A stretch of DNA of 64,000 nucleotides from Macrolepiota albuminosa. Lineage: Eukaryota > Basidiomycota > Agaricomycetes > Agaricales > Agaricaceae. The notes under the pieces are model-generated. The model did not search any database, was not told the origin of the DNA, and was given only the letters and a program-made list of their open reading frames with translations. Location of the stretch: contig JAMWFC010000036.1 in assembly GCA_027475525.1 (NCBI GenBank), positions 248,001 to 312,000 of the forward strand. Reading direction: 5' to 3'. A program made the position numbers and the translations under genes. Positions 12,240-23,571 of this stretch are shown here, in pieces; position 1 is the stretch's first letter; the number at the start of each line of letters is the position of its first letter.

Positions 12240-13500
12240 AGATAGACAAATAGTCTAATGAATCACATGACAACAAGAATTGAAGACATTTTTGGCACAC
12301 TGACATAGGCTATTCATATGACAGCAAAAATCAAAGACAATATTTACACACTAACACAGGCTATTGCTTACTAAGTGTCTGGACATACTATTGCTTATAC
12401 AAGCATCTGGCAGTCCAGTGAATCACATGAAAAAAATTGAAGACATTTTTTGCACACTGACACAGGCTACTGCTTACTAAGTGTCTGGACCTACTATTGC
12501 TTACACAAGCATCTGGAAGACATTTTTTGCACACTGACACAGGCTACTGCTTACTAAGTGTCTGGACCTACTATTGCTTACACAAGCATCTGGCAGTCCA
12601 GTAAATCACATGATGGCAAAAATTGAAGACATTTTTCGCACAAGCATCTGGTAGTCCAGTAAATCACATGATGTCAAAAATTGAAGATATTTTTCGCACA
12701 AGCATCTAGCAGTCCAGTAAATCACATGATAGCAAAAATTGAAGACATTTTTCCCACATTGACACAGGCTACTGCTTACTAAGTGTCCAGATTTACTATT
12801 GCTTACACAAGCATCTGGCAGTCCAATGAATCACATGACGGCAAAAATTGAAGACATTTTTTGCACACTGACACAGGCTACTGCTTACTAAGTATCTGAA
12901 TCTACTATTGCTTACACAAGCATCTGGCAGTCCAATAAATCACATGACGGCAAAAATTGAAGACATTTTTTCACACACTGACACAGGCTACTGCTTACTA
13001 AGTGTCTGGACCTAATATTGCTTACACAAGCATCTGGCAGTCCAATGAATCACATGATGGCAAAAATTGAAGACATTTTTCACACACTGACACAGGCTAC
13101 TGCTTACTAAGTGTCCGGACCTAATATTGCTTACACAAGCATCTGGCAGTCCAATGAATCACATGACAGCAAAAATTGAAGACATTTTTCCCACACTGAC
13201 ACAGGCTACTGCTTACTAAGTGTCTGGACCTACTATTGCTTACACAAGCATCTGGCAGTCCAGTAAATCATATGATGGCAAAAATTGAAGACATTTTTCA
13301 CACACTAATGCAGGCTGCTGCTTACACAAGCAATTCATATGGACGAATAGTCTGATAAATCACATGACAGCAAAAATCAAAGATATTTTTCCCACACACC
13401 TACCTCAGCCTCAGGACAAAAATCAACAACAACAATCAAAATCACATGACGCAAAAATTGAAGACATTTTTCCCACACATAGTCCGCTGCACAGAAAAAC
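12240..13500. repeat. Tandem array of about 109-bp units near the 5' end of the short Helentron copy
   Basis: Units share CACATGACGGCAAAAAT and TGAAGACATTTTT, then ACACTGACACAGGCTACTGC, TTACTAAGTGTC and CACAAGCATCTGGCAGTCCA. Starts of CACATGA at 12832, 12941, 13051 and 13160 give a period of about 109-110 bp. About ten full or partial units are present, several shortened to 60-70 bp. Many CpG sites of the related array at 40620-41340 are TG or CA here. Tandem repeats near the 5' end are known from Helentron-derived elements such as DINE-1. Confidence 0.8.
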
Positions 13501-13523
13501 CTCGATCTATTCTAGATCTCGGA

Positions 13524-13603
13524 ACAGTTGTTCTTCCTTTCCGTGGCAGACACTGACGGTTATCATTTACCAATACTAGTGTCAACTTAGTTTCCGGCAG
13601 ACA
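13524..13603 (+). repeat. copia 3' LTR, right portion
   Basis: It resumes with ACAGTTGTTCTTCCTTTCCG and ends GGCAGACA, colinear with the last 80 bases of the 5' LTR. Following bases AATAG are outside the element. A matching 5-bp duplication was not found at the left edge, which is disturbed by the gypsy remnant. Confidence 0.75.
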
Positions 13604-13910
13604 AATAGAAACCGATTTGCGTATTATACAGCGTCAGCATTTCTGTTACAAATTTAAAGGTGGACAACATATCTCGAAAAAAAATAGCTTATGTTACGTC
13701 GGAAACGTGAACAGGTTGACAACAATGAGAATACGGGGCGAATAATGACGGTGAGTTTACCAAGGAATGCGGCCAAAGCAAGAAAAAAAGGACGAATCAA
13801 AAAAGGAAATCATGTGGAATGGTCCAGCAGCATAGAACTATACATTTTAATTGGAAGGTTAAGCTTGACATCACTTCTCACTTCGAAAACTCACAAAGGA
13901 GTTCAGAGAA
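13604..13910. other. Spacer between copia element and pyranose oxidase gene
   Basis: About 300 bp of unassigned DNA that probably includes the 3' untranslated region of the minus-strand oxidase. A Lys/Arg-rich open frame at 13691-13969 (plus) overlaps the oxidase end antisense and is not considered a gene. Confidence 0.4.
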
Positions 13911-16693
13911 CTAGACCTGACGATGAGGAGCACGAAGCCGTTTGTGGTCAGGGAAGTTCGGATCGTTAGGGTCGTTAGTCCATGTGACCCAATCTTCTGG
14001 AGTCCTCGTGAGACGAATGGTAGGGTCTGGAGCCGTGGGCTGCTGAGCACCAGTGGTCAAGTCCTGGTGGATCTTGTAGGCAGCACGAATCGCGAGGCAC
14101 ATCGAGGTTAACGTTGGGCTGCAAATAATATATTTGAACAAGGCCATGCAGGCAGGACTTGAAGAATCTCACTTAGCGCCGAACGCGGTTGGGATGAGGC
14201 CATTGCCGCCAACATAGAGATTATTGAACTTCCATACTTGAGAATTGTAATCTGCAACACTGGAATTGTACTCATCCTCTACGTCTCCGCGGCCGAGACG
14301 AGTTGTTCCGGCGAGATGAAGTGCGAGTCCAGGACTATTGGAAGGCGAGGTCAGGGTTGACCAGAAGTCGTGATAATACACTCACGTCATGAATTGAGGG
14401 TTAGATCCAGGTAAATAGCCTCCTAATTTGTGGGCCACATCCGTCATACTGGGATACACGTCAACGTTGATGTGAACTGACGAGAAAAGAGGCTTACTCT
14501 CTCATCATCTCGGAGCATTCGTTTGCAAACTGGGTCGTAGGCTCGTATATGAACGTAGGCTGGGGCATTCCATATGCATCCTTGATTGTATTCTCGAAAA
14601 TCATCCTGTTACCTGGAACTCCCAGCTGCCTCCCGAAGAATCGGAGATCGACAACAACACGGTTATCAACAAGAGGCCCGGTCTCGCCATAGCTGAAGGC
14701 GTCACGGTGAATTTGAGTGTGCCAAGGACGCTTTGAGTGATTAGAATGAGATTCCTTCCAAAGTCATTCGATATTGAATACCTCATATGAAGCAGGTATC
14801 GTGACCTGAGGCTCTCCATCCTGCAAGGGGCTATATATCTTTAGCAGCAGGGAAATGACATTGAAATGGAGAGCCTACATCGGATTTGGATCATTGGGGT
14901 TTTCAATCATGTGTGCTTTTACAGCATCCTGCCACCACTGAGGCTTGTCATCGAAGTTTGTAACATCGTCAACCAGGGCCTTGCTGATTTAGTCTAGAAT
15001 GTGAAGTAAAGATTGAGGTAGCGTACCTGGTGCAGAACAATCTGGCAGAAAGTCATGCTAAAAGGAATCAGTACCAAGCTTGAGCAAGGGTTTGTATGAC
15101 GTACGGTTGTTCTGTGATGTAACGGCCGAGGTTGGGAATCAACTGCGCTTCTTCATTCCCAACTTGTTCTCGGGTTCCACCAAAACCAGACTTGGCTAAA
15201 ATCTGGAATCCTTGGTTAGATGAACCTGAATAGCCTCGACATTATACTTCCTAACCTGTGGAGTAGCTACTGCACCCGCAGCAACAACAAATATCTATTG
15301 TTTCGTGTCAGAGTCATGTATAGTTTTTGAAGGGATTCGTTGCCTTTGCTATTATGGCGTAATCTGTCATGTTTGGGGCTCCTGGGTCGAGGCGATCCGC
15401 TAGGAGATCTTTGACTTCCCTAGGGAGAAGGTTTAACACGCGCCTTATCGATGGCAAAACACATACGCAAGTGCGACGGATGGATTAATGGAAGAGGAAG
15501 CGGAATCAAGGTGAAGCTTGGTGCAGCGTGTGTTGGTCAACAAGACGAATGTACCACGTTCCACACCCTTCGCGTTCTTCTTTCTCTCTTTCGCCGGGTT
15601 AAACATGTCTGCAAAAACCTGGAATCAAGGGAGTTATGTAGACCTTCAAAAGAAGGCGCAGAAGTTAGCATACATTATCGGTGGCGTGCCATTGAACATA
15701 AGGCGAGTCGTCGTCTAGACGGTGACAGGCCAGAGGGAGCGATTTCACGTTACGATCTGGGTAATTCTGCTGTAATGTCTTGAGGACAATATTATGACGG
15801 ATTGAGTGAGTATATTCGGTTTCTGAGGTACCGATTATCGAACGCGCAGCTTTGTACAAGAGCTGCCACTCAGCGTCGTCATCAGCAGGGTCTTCAAAGA
15901 TGACCGGCCGCTCAAAGACAGTACCGTGTTCGTCTCGCTTCAATAATTCAGGCGTGGAACAAGTCCTGGAATGACATGAAGATGATTGACAGAACTCGAA
16001 TTGACTCGAGTTAACCGACCAATGAGTACTCATGCCCCCAACTCCACGGGTGACGGCCTGCGCACCAAGATTGTTGTACTGCTCCTGGAAGGGGTTGCGA
16101 CCATTAGAAATGATCTGCTGATTGGGATCTCTGAAGCAGGTGGAAGATCAACGTTGACATCCGTAAAGAAATGATTCCTAACCTGGGCCTCCATGCGGAT
16201 GGATCAAGAGTAGGCATCACGGAGCTACTGACAGGGATGGAGACCGTGGATAAAGCACCTTGTATAACACTATGCTAGCGATAAAGATGGACCGCTCTTT
16301 AAGTGGCATTCTTAACATACTGAACAAAACGATCAATATCCTTCTGGTACTCGATCTCGTTCTTCTTATGAGCACCAGGAACACGCGTATCTCTATCAAT
16401 GATGGTGAGTTCAATATTATCTATCTTGGTACGAGCTCGCTTACTGATCACCAATCTCAGCCATCACGACCTATACAAATTGTAAGATATGGCGAATGTG
16501 CTGAAGGCATGGCCCGACGTTATAACCGTTATCAACCAGTTGACGAGCATACAGGGCACCGATAGGACCAGATCCAGCGATGAAGACCTAGAACTCGGCG
16601 TTAGTACAAGGCGTCTGTGTCATGAAGAATACGAACATCAAACTCAGGGATGAGCGTATCTCGGTGAACGCGATGAAGAGGAAGGTCAGCCAT
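13911..16693 (-). CDS. Pyranose 2-oxidase, multi-exon, apparently intact
   Basis: The predicted flavoprotein oxidises aldopyranoses such as glucose at C2 with O2, giving the 2-keto sugar and H2O2, a peroxide source in wood- and litter-decaying fungi. Reading leftward: start [12 protein letters not shown] (ATG at 16693), Rossmann motif [17 protein letters not shown] with GxGxx[31 protein letters not shown] with the STHW His that carries covalent [101 protein letters not shown]. The last two blocks carry the catalytic His/Asn region. About a dozen introns of 45-60 bp can be placed; for example GTCGGTTAAC starts inside the STHW Trp codon. Stops seen in simple frames fall in introns. CpG content is normal. 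Stop TAG at 13911-13913. The exact start is the main uncertainty. Confidence 0.85.
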
Positions 16694-18587
16694 TGCAACT
16701 GTAGAACCGCTGTTCTGGAAAATCTCTTTACCTTGAAGGCTTTATAGGTTTGCACCTGTATTGAAACTTCTCAGTATGTACCATCGACATATTACTCCGG
16801 AAAGTGGTCTGCAGTGGCGATTTTACAGGTAGCGACTAGGAAGAACATTCTGAAGCTGACGGAGAGCTCTAGAAGGACTTAGGCTAAGTAAAGGCACCAC
16901 ATGAACAGGTCACACCTCAAACCCACCCCATGCTCGAGCAATACAGCGGTCAGCCGACAGTGCGCCGCACTAGTGACGGTAAACCACCAAAAACCAATTC
17001 GTAAAGCCTTTACACTTGCATTGACATGTGATCCCAGGTTCTCCTTAAGCTGATATTCAGGCACCGTTAGTGAAAGGATTATACCGTACATATCCACAAT
17101 CACCTTGGGATAGTTGACCACATTTTGATGTCGGACAGTTTGCTTGATGGAGTTGAGCAGTGAACAATCTTCACCTCGCATCTGTTGATCCAAAATTTTC
17201 CAGTCAGCAGCTGTTGACAGGCAGAACAGATCTCCATGTAGCCTGCAGCTTTGGTAGGTAGGCCTCCTTTTATACTCCATCGGTGCTCACTGCTTACAGA
17301 TTCTGCGAATACTGGTTTCTATCGTTGAATAACAGCTTGGATAGTGAGGCCGGGAAGCGTAACCCCCAGCTCCTGGGTTTCATTGAGGAGACAGATAGAG
17401 TCATGTACAGTATATTTATCTCCAGTTCTGTTGAAAGTTCCAACTTAACAGTATCGATCATTCAGTTGCAACAAAATTTTTCAGTCACTTGAATGGAACA
17501 AATGGAACAATAAATTTGTCCGTATCGGCCGATGCAGTGCACTGCAATCCCGAGGTTTCCGGAGTTGATGGTTATCTGATATGTTCAGACAGCCATCTTT
17601 GTTCTCCAGTGTTCCATATTGATTGAGCCAATATCAGCTGATTCACGGAGCGTCCGATTTTGGTACACCAAGCCATCATGATACCATATTTAAATAATAG
17701 CTATTAAAGCGATATTTGCTGTTTATAACACCTTTAAGTGTTAAGTGTATAATCATGTATGAATATCCCAATACGGAGATCATATACTAATGTTTTGACT
17801 GATGATAGGGAAGTAGGTACCAAGGAGACTTGTAATGAGCAAACAAGTCACATTACAACATATGCTCAGAGAGGACACGCGACCAGTGAGCACTTAGTCA
17901 CTGGCCACGGGAGGTGCATCGCGTGTGTTCGGGCAGGCCATCTATATAACAAGTTTTTCTCCACTCGACATACCTCAGTTCGTTATCGCCTGACGCGCGT
18001 GAACTGGGTAGTATTGTCCTTCAGCATCAACTTCTGATACATAGATGGTTTATCACAGCTGCAGGTATGCATGGTATCTAAGGTCTAGTTAGAAATGTTC
18101 TTCTGATCATATTTTAACACATACATTTTTAAAAGTAGTATAGAAATTTGGAGGAAAAACGACCTGTTTTAAACACGCATTTCTCTAAAATTCTCTATAT
18201 ATCTTAAGTGACCACAAATAATCGTTGATATTAGAAATCACTGACTCAGAGATTTACCAGAGCATAGTAACTTGCTAATTAAAGGGTCTATAACGACAAT
18301 CGAGGTTGCTTCGGAAGAAACTCAACCAGTGAGCAGCATTGAATAGAGTTGAAGAGAGAGTGTGTGTAAGAATTGTTAGAATCTGGAACCTAGATAGTTA
18401 CAGACTAGTAAGTAAGTAATCTAATTCTCAGTCCTTTGTATAAATGACTGAGGGTGCACATTGTCCTGTCCATGATATATATATGTTTGAGTCTCTTTTG
18501 ATTGGGTCATGATATTTATATGGGTCATAAATCAGCCGATCCTGACATTCTGATGCATCATACTGTATAATTGCAATTCATTGCTAA
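16694..18587. other. Upstream region of the oxidase; no supported gene
   Basis: The region upstream of the oxidase start holds a 133-codon minus frame (16879-17280) with no recognised domain and no clear splice structure. It may be 5' UTR or promoter DNA. Near 17935-17960 CCATCTATATAACAAG resembles a TATA box facing right, but no convincing coding start follows. At 18300-18500 there is an LTR-like sequence (GTGTGTAAGAATTGTTAGAA, then ACTAGTAAGTAAGTAATCTA) that could be part of a solo copia LTR; I could not find its partner. Confidence 0.3.
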
Positions 18588-18631
18588 CTTGCTTGTATGG
18601 GCCGTTGCTAGCACGGCGTGACCGAGATCTA
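18588..18631 (-). other. 3' terminus of the giant Helentron-like element: tail, hairpin, subterminal inverted repeat
   Basis: Tail 18588-18600, hairpin 18601-18617 (5-bp stem GCCGT/ACGGC, loop TGCTAGC), inverted repeat CCGAGATCTA 18622-18631 pairing with TAGATCTCGG of 41369-41378. Confidence 0.6.
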
Positions 18632-18896
18632 CCTGCCGAATTTGATCAAAACGTCGACGAGACCGAGGCCTACAGCATAGGGTGTTGACTACGTGACGTG
18701 GCAGTGTCAATGTGACCACATTAGTGTGACTTGCCAGCGCGGCGCGACATGGTAGCGCAGAAGGGAGAAATACCGGCAACGTTTGTATAATATTCAATGT
18801 TCGAATCGTATATAACAGTATCCGTAATCATAACATAAAAAAAAAAGAAAACAAAAAAAGGCATAAATGTTTCAAAAAAAAAAAAAAAAAAAACAT

Positions 18897-19768
18897 TCAG
18901 TTGTCAACAACGTCCCTGTATGCGTAGAACGTGTTGGCGTCAACACGACCGCCGTACAATAATAAGTACATCCCTGTACGACGTGGCTTCGCATTCATGG
19001 CCTGTAAAGGGGTGTTATTAGACAAATTACGTCGAAAACTGGCAACTCACCTGTTCCTTGTTACCATTTAGTTCCTTGACCCTCCCTGTAACCCCTTTGA
19101 TGCGCTCGAATGCTCGAATAACATACGCGTGCGCATATCTGGTCATCTGTGAGTTTAACAGAGCCAAAAAAAGGGGCAAAAACTACGTACTTGATGCCCT
19201 GAACCACACTGGTCCTTCTGCTTTCCCTTTTTCCGATTTTATACGACGAATCGCCGTCGATAGGTCGGGAAACCGCGTAGGATGATTGTTCGGAACTCGA
19301 CAAGCAAATCATGGACATTATAAGATGGGAATGGACGTTCAAAGCAGCGCTCAGGTTGAGCAATGTCCAGGACACCGTGACGCGTCGAATACACGCGTGA
19401 CAGTAACATATACACATGAGCGTGGCTCCTGCTGGCTTTAAACATCCAACATTAACCCCCACGTCGTCTTTGGAGCGTCCGCACGCAGCTAGAGGCTTTG
19501 CTGCTCGTCCTAAAATCGAAATAAAATAGTTCGAAGTACGTCGTCTTTGGAGCGTCCGCACGCAGCTAGAGGCTTTGCTGCTCGTCCTAAAATCGAAATA
19601 AAATAGTTCGAAGTACAATAAATAAGTCCGACGTACCAATTTATTACAAATACCTGCCCGCGTCGCTCTTGTTAGCTTCAAACGAACGCTTGCCCCTTCG
19701 TTGGCCTTGGAGCGTCCACACGCGGACAGAGAATTTGCTGTACGACCTAAAAACGTTATAATAATGAT

Positions 19769-19805
<37 letters not shown>

Positions 19806-20440
19806 TTATTTGAATCACAAAGATAAAAATAAATAAAGAAACAAATAATAAATAAAAAGAAAACATAAATAGAAACATACGGAAAAGAAAACAAAAGAGA
19901 CCAAAACATAAAAAGAAACATACAAAGAAAAAAAATAAAAAATAAAATAAAAATAAAATAAAAAACAAAAAAATAAAAAAATAAAAATAAAATAAAAAAA
20001 TAAAATAAAAAAAAGGTTCCGATGATTGGCCATGCTGCGGTATACATACACGTACCGATATCGCTTCAGGCGTTTAATCACGGCGTGCACGACTTGTAGC
20101 GCATCCACTAACGACCAACCATTATGACACATATTCGGCTGCTGCCTAGAGCTACTCGAACGCAATGTTGTAAGATGAATCTTCATCAGTATGAGTACCA
20201 ATGCTGACGGTATAGTTGGGATAATGCGAAGCAGCGACCTCTACAAGCTCTGGCATATAGTTAATACCAAGATAACAGTCCTGGCTATACCCAAGGTTTA
20301 TGCGCGGACGAACAAATGTACTGTCTGAGATGTGTAGATTGTTTGGGGAGGGACTATCTGTTGGCAAAGGAAGGCAGGCAGACTTTTGCATCCCTGGCCG
20401 CATTTAGATTGCTTTATCGTCATATTTTGCCAACACCTAT
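18897..20440 (-). CDS. Hypothetical multi-exon gene in the giant element (C-terminal exons clear)
   Basis: No family recognised. The last two exons are well supported: MTRYAHAYVIRAFERIKGVT...NGNKEQ, a GTGAGT-ACAG intron of about 55 bp, then AMNAKPRRTGMYLLLYGGRV and ANTFYAYRDVVDN with a TGA stop at 18897-18899. The exon before contains FPDLSTAIRRIKSEKGKAEG and ends at a GTACGT donor near 19193. Upstream candidates are MCHNGWSLVDALQVVHAVIK (about 20050-20150) and RINLGYSQDCYLGINYMPEL (20160-20330). The A/T simple repeat at 19757-20012 and a 77-bp duplication at 19461-19614 lie in the presumed introns. The start is not resolved; a reading start near 20400 is only a guess. Confidence 0.4.
19461..19614 (+). 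repeat. 77-bp exact tandem duplication (19461-19537 and 19538-19614)
   Basis: It falls in a presumed intron of the hypothetical gene at 18897-20440 and inflates the long spurious frame 19061-20047. Confidence 0.85.
19757..20012. repeat. Low-complexity A/T tract: (TAA)n followed by (AAATA/AAAAT)n
   Basis: Positions 19757-19804 are TAA triplets; 19815-20012 is A-rich with short AAATA, AAAAT and GAAAC units. It probably lies in an intron. Confidence 0.85.
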
Positions 20441-21506
20441 TAGAGGCTAACGTGTGGAATGATGTTGGAGGGGCAACAAACAGAAACGGCGCCTTCGATT
20501 CATTGATATATAGCAGAATAACGAAACAGGGCCTTTCGGTTTCGCCTAGTCCTAAGAGACACGTAGAGCCATTCAACTATATGACGACTTTACCCGCATT
20601 TGGTTCTGGTTTCATATGATCCATTAGTGAGACTATATGATCTTTTTAAAGCATATGGTCGCGGTTGGGAGAAGACGTACCTAGCACTTTGAATGTCAGC
20701 AGCGCCTGTTTCAGTGACTCCATGAGAGCGGATGCTGACAACCAAACTGCTCACGAGTTGCACGGAGATTGCCGTAGATCTATCAAGTCACGTTATATAA
20801 AGTATACCACAAGAAACCGCTGGATCCAGAAACATGTTCCATTAGAAAATATGCTGACCTATTAAGGCGCTTGCACACGTGTTTTGACTCTAGTATACTT
20901 CATTAGTTTATTTTACTTGTTTATTCGTCAACCCTTCCTCCTCACCCTGTAAATAAGTAGTAGTTAGCTGATAGCTTTCGCCTCTGACACCAATACACGT
21001 AGGTCGCGCAATTGCGTGACCGGTTCGGCGCTATCACGTCATTCATGCTAACTGGAGAGGAGAGGTATCTAAGTAAACAGGCCATCCAACCGAACGCTTA
21101 CATAATAAGGATTAATTATTAATTATCATTTAATTATCAATTGTTAATTAATTAATTATTAAGTATTAATTATTAAGTGGTAATTAATTATTGATTAATT
21201 ATTAATTATTAATTATCAAATAATTATTAAATTACTTAATTATTTACGTATAGCATTTCTTGTTATGTTACATATTCCTAAGTTTAAATACAATATATAT
21301 ACATGTACGTAGATAGACGAATATGATGTGTATTTCCTGCAATAAACCGTGAAACACAGTGCGTTGATAATACAATTAAATTATCTGTGAAGCTTATAAA
21401 GCACGGTAAGCGTTATAATTAAACTTACTCACATAGAAGATACATATGTAATGCATACGTTCCGCTCATGTGAGGTCTGTAATGTGCCCGCACTAACAAA
21501 ATGAGA
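20441..21506. other. No gene supported; AT-rich repeat inside
   Basis: Several short frames without domains. At 21113-21250 the DNA is almost pure TTAAT/ATTAA units (TAATTATTAATTATCA-like), locally palindromic and able to form hairpins. The rest shows nothing I can assign. Confidence 0.4.
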
Positions 21507-22016
21507 CTATGAAAAACTGGAAGACGGAATACTCACTATTTCTCTCGAAGATGTGTTTAAAATGTGATGATGAGTTATGCTAGTCGGAACGATGTGCGTT
21601 ACTGTTATGCCCTGAGCTGTCCAGCTACACGATGCTCCGGAATACGAATAAGTGTATGCTTCGTCCAATTGTTGCTCATCATCGCTCGGGTATAAATGAA
21701 AAGCCGCAACGAGACGACTTTCTCGGTCGAATTCCTTTAACGTGAGATGTCGCGCGTTACGGTCTCTATGAGCATAAGAGCTAGTAGTAATATATAAAGC
21801 CGACATTAGAAAACTGCCTATACACGCTAAAACGTACGTAAAAACTCACCAGAACACCAGATCGGTAACGTTCGCCCGTGTCAATACATCGAAGTACCGA
21901 CTGGATACTGTAGACAACGCAACGTCCGCTATCTCCCTCATCCGTCTGCCGCTCGATGACGTAGCGGAAGTGCGGGGTCGCCAACACTGAATACTAGCGA
22001 TGGGAAGTGCGGACAT
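21507..22016 (-). CDS. Small hypothetical two-exon gene
   Basis: Exon 1 starts at the ATG at 22014-22016 and encodes MSALPIASIQCWRPRTSATS...MREIADVALSTVSSRYFDVL and TRANVTDLVF. A GTGAGT donor and a CTACTAG acceptor (intron about 21784-21852) join it in phase to SYAHRDRNARHLTLKEFDRE, then RLVAAFHLYPSDDEQQLDEA and YTYSYSGASCSWTAQGITVT. The predicted product is about 150 residues, Ser/Thr-rich, with no recognised domain and no signal peptide. GTGAGTATTCC near 21535 could be another donor, so further exons to the left are possible. Confidence 0.45.
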
Positions 22017-22236
22017 GATGTTATACGAGTAGAATAACAAGTGTAAATGTATATGAATATATATTGGGAGGACACACTGACAGCGTACATTTGTCGTGTA
22101 AAGTAGTGAGTTCACGCTGACTATATATATTTTAATGATAACTCAACATATTGGTTGGTTTATCAATTTCGTGTATCATAGGTCATCCCATCGGTGTACG
22201 AGTGACACATCGGGTTTTCCATATAGGTTCGTGCAT

Positions 22237-22390
22237 AAACGTTTCGTTTTGACTCGCGTGAATCCATAAATCGAACAGACTGACGTGCTTTCTGTACTGT
22301 ATTACTTGTTATAAAACGTTTCGTTTTGACTCGCGTGAATCCATAAATCGAACAGACTGACGTGCTTTCTGTACTGTATTACTTGTTATA
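22237..22390 (+). repeat. 77-bp exact tandem duplication (22237-22313 and 22314-22390)
   Basis: The paralogue at 54.8 kb has this segment once, arguing that the second copy here is not real. Confidence 0.85.
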
Positions 22391-22533
22391 ATTTTACCCA
22401 TCGGAGCATTCTAGTCACGAGTGAGTCATAAGTACCAGGTTGATATACAGTGACGGTATTTGCTTCCATAAGGTGTCCGTTGAGCAAGTCCAATGCAACA
22501 TAGAATGCTTATACAAGTAAAACCAAGCGGTGG

Positions 22534-22687
22534 CGATAATGCATTTTCCAGAGCGTACAATAGTCTTTCGTAGGAGGAAGCTAGATGCAACATAGCAGGT
22601 ATAAGAAACCCGATAATGCATTTTCCAGAGCGTACAATAGTCTTTCGTAGGAGGAAGCTAGATGCAACATAGCAGGTATAAGAAACT
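22534..22687 (+). repeat. 77-bp exact tandem duplication (22534-22610 and 22611-22687)
   Basis: Single copy in the paralogue near 54.98-55.05 kb. Confidence 0.85.
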
Positions 22688-23321
22688 GCTGAAAGAAAAA
22701 AACAGACTGAAAGGCGAAACCACCGAAAGGAAACAACAGACTGAAAGGCATAGAAAAGTGGAGAGCACCTCAGGATAAGAAGAGCTGAATGATTATGTAT
22801 GTACTTATATATAATAAACAAAATGGTAATACATAACATCAAATATACACGTATCATAAGTTGTTTCAACATACCATAAAGTTAGACATTTTTTAAAATA
22901 AAAAGAAAAATAAATCGTTTTTCTCATTTTTACAAGTAGCACCGGTTTGTCTTGTTGGATAGGCTTGTACGAAGTGGCATGACAACGATTAAATGTATAT
23001 ATGGGTACTTGTTATATAATATCCGAACAGTCATTCAACCAATCCATTACATAATACGGAATCACTTTTATAAATTCGTTATTCAATTTTACTATTGGTT
23101 CCTTTTATACTTCAATAATTATAAAAAATCATGATAAACAAATAACTAAATATAATTAAATCGATCGTCCCACTGGACGCTTACATAATATACAATTGCA
23201 TTAAAAAACATGTAATGTGGATGGTCGTGAAATTGGTCAGGTGAACATGCAGCGGACATCACGTGCCCAAACTCGTGATTACTACATAATAAACCAATTT
23301 TAATATAAGTGAAGACATATT

Positions 23322-23475
23322 ATATAAGCGTTAGGATGCACGATCAACCGATCTTTTACTGAGTAACCACCAATAAAATAAATAAATAAATAAATAATAT
23401 ATAAGCGTTAGGATGCACGATCAACCGATCTTTTACTGAGTAACCACCAATAAAATAAATAAATAAATAAATGAC
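23322..23475 (+). repeat. 77-bp exact tandem duplication (23322-23398 and 23399-23475)
   Basis: It ends in (AAAT)n. The paralogue near 55.6 kb has a single copy ending in (AATT)n. Confidence 0.85.
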
Positions 23476-23571
23476 TGTAATATGGAAATAAACCGTTCGT
23501 CCCACCGACCGCTTATATAATACGCACGTTTGTTCGGTTGATAGGTATACAGAGGATCGTCTTTACGGACT

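Larger units (their letters stand above)
10958..13523 (-). mobile_element. Helentron/Helitron2-like non-autonomous element (short copy)
   Basis: On the minus strand it starts at 13523 with TCCGAGATCTAGAATAGATC and ends at 10958 with CCATACAAGCAAG. The first 11 bases are repeated in inverted orientation near, not at, the other end (10991-11001). A small hairpin (10971-10987) lies just inside the terminus, followed by a 13-base tail. This asymmetric inverted repeat plus 3' hairpin is the Helentron/Helitron2 arrangement. Both flanks are A on the plus strand (T on the element strand), fitting insertion at TT. The empty site is visible in the copia 5' LTR. No Rep or helicase is encoded. Confidence 0.65.
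4909..13603 (+). mobile_element. Ty1/copia retrotransposon, decayed, with a nested insertion in its 3' LTR
   Basis: A 5' LTR (4909-5185) and a 3' LTR (10746-10957 plus 13524-13603) enclose a single decayed gag-pol region read on the plus strand. The order is Gag, protease, GAG-pre-integrase, integrase, reverse transcriptase, RNase H, which is the copia order. A short purine run TGATGGGG (10737-10744) sits just before the 3' LTR as polypurine tract. The 3' LTR is interrupted by a 2566 bp Helentron-like insertion. Most premature stops examined are TGA at Arg positions and CpG is very scarce. The left edge abuts a gypsy LTR remnant, so the first few LTR bases may be lost. Confidence 0.85.
22126..23571. 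repeat. Segment with a decayed paralogue at 54709-55769
   Basis: Starting with TTTTAATGATAACTCAACAT the two regions stay colinear to GATCGTCTTTACGGACTACT. Differences are dominated by CpG in this copy versus TpG or CpA in the other. Reading frames on the minus strand (22426-22872) overlap three 77-bp duplications and are not credible as they stand. No gene is assigned. Confidence 0.7.

Noticed and set aside
12240..13500. Regularly spaced repeats resembling a CRISPR array
   Set aside because: The whole 109-bp unit is repeated, not a short repeat with unique spacers, and the setting is a eukaryotic transposon.
16879..17280. 133-codon minus-strand frame upstream of the oxidase
   Set aside because: No recognised domain, no splice continuity with the oxidase and no independent support; listed only as part of the upstream region.
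19061..20047. 328-codon minus-strand open frame
   Set aside because: Its first third is a translation of the A/T simple repeat and its middle is a translated 77-bp duplication. Shorter exons in other frames with proper splice sites explain the region better.
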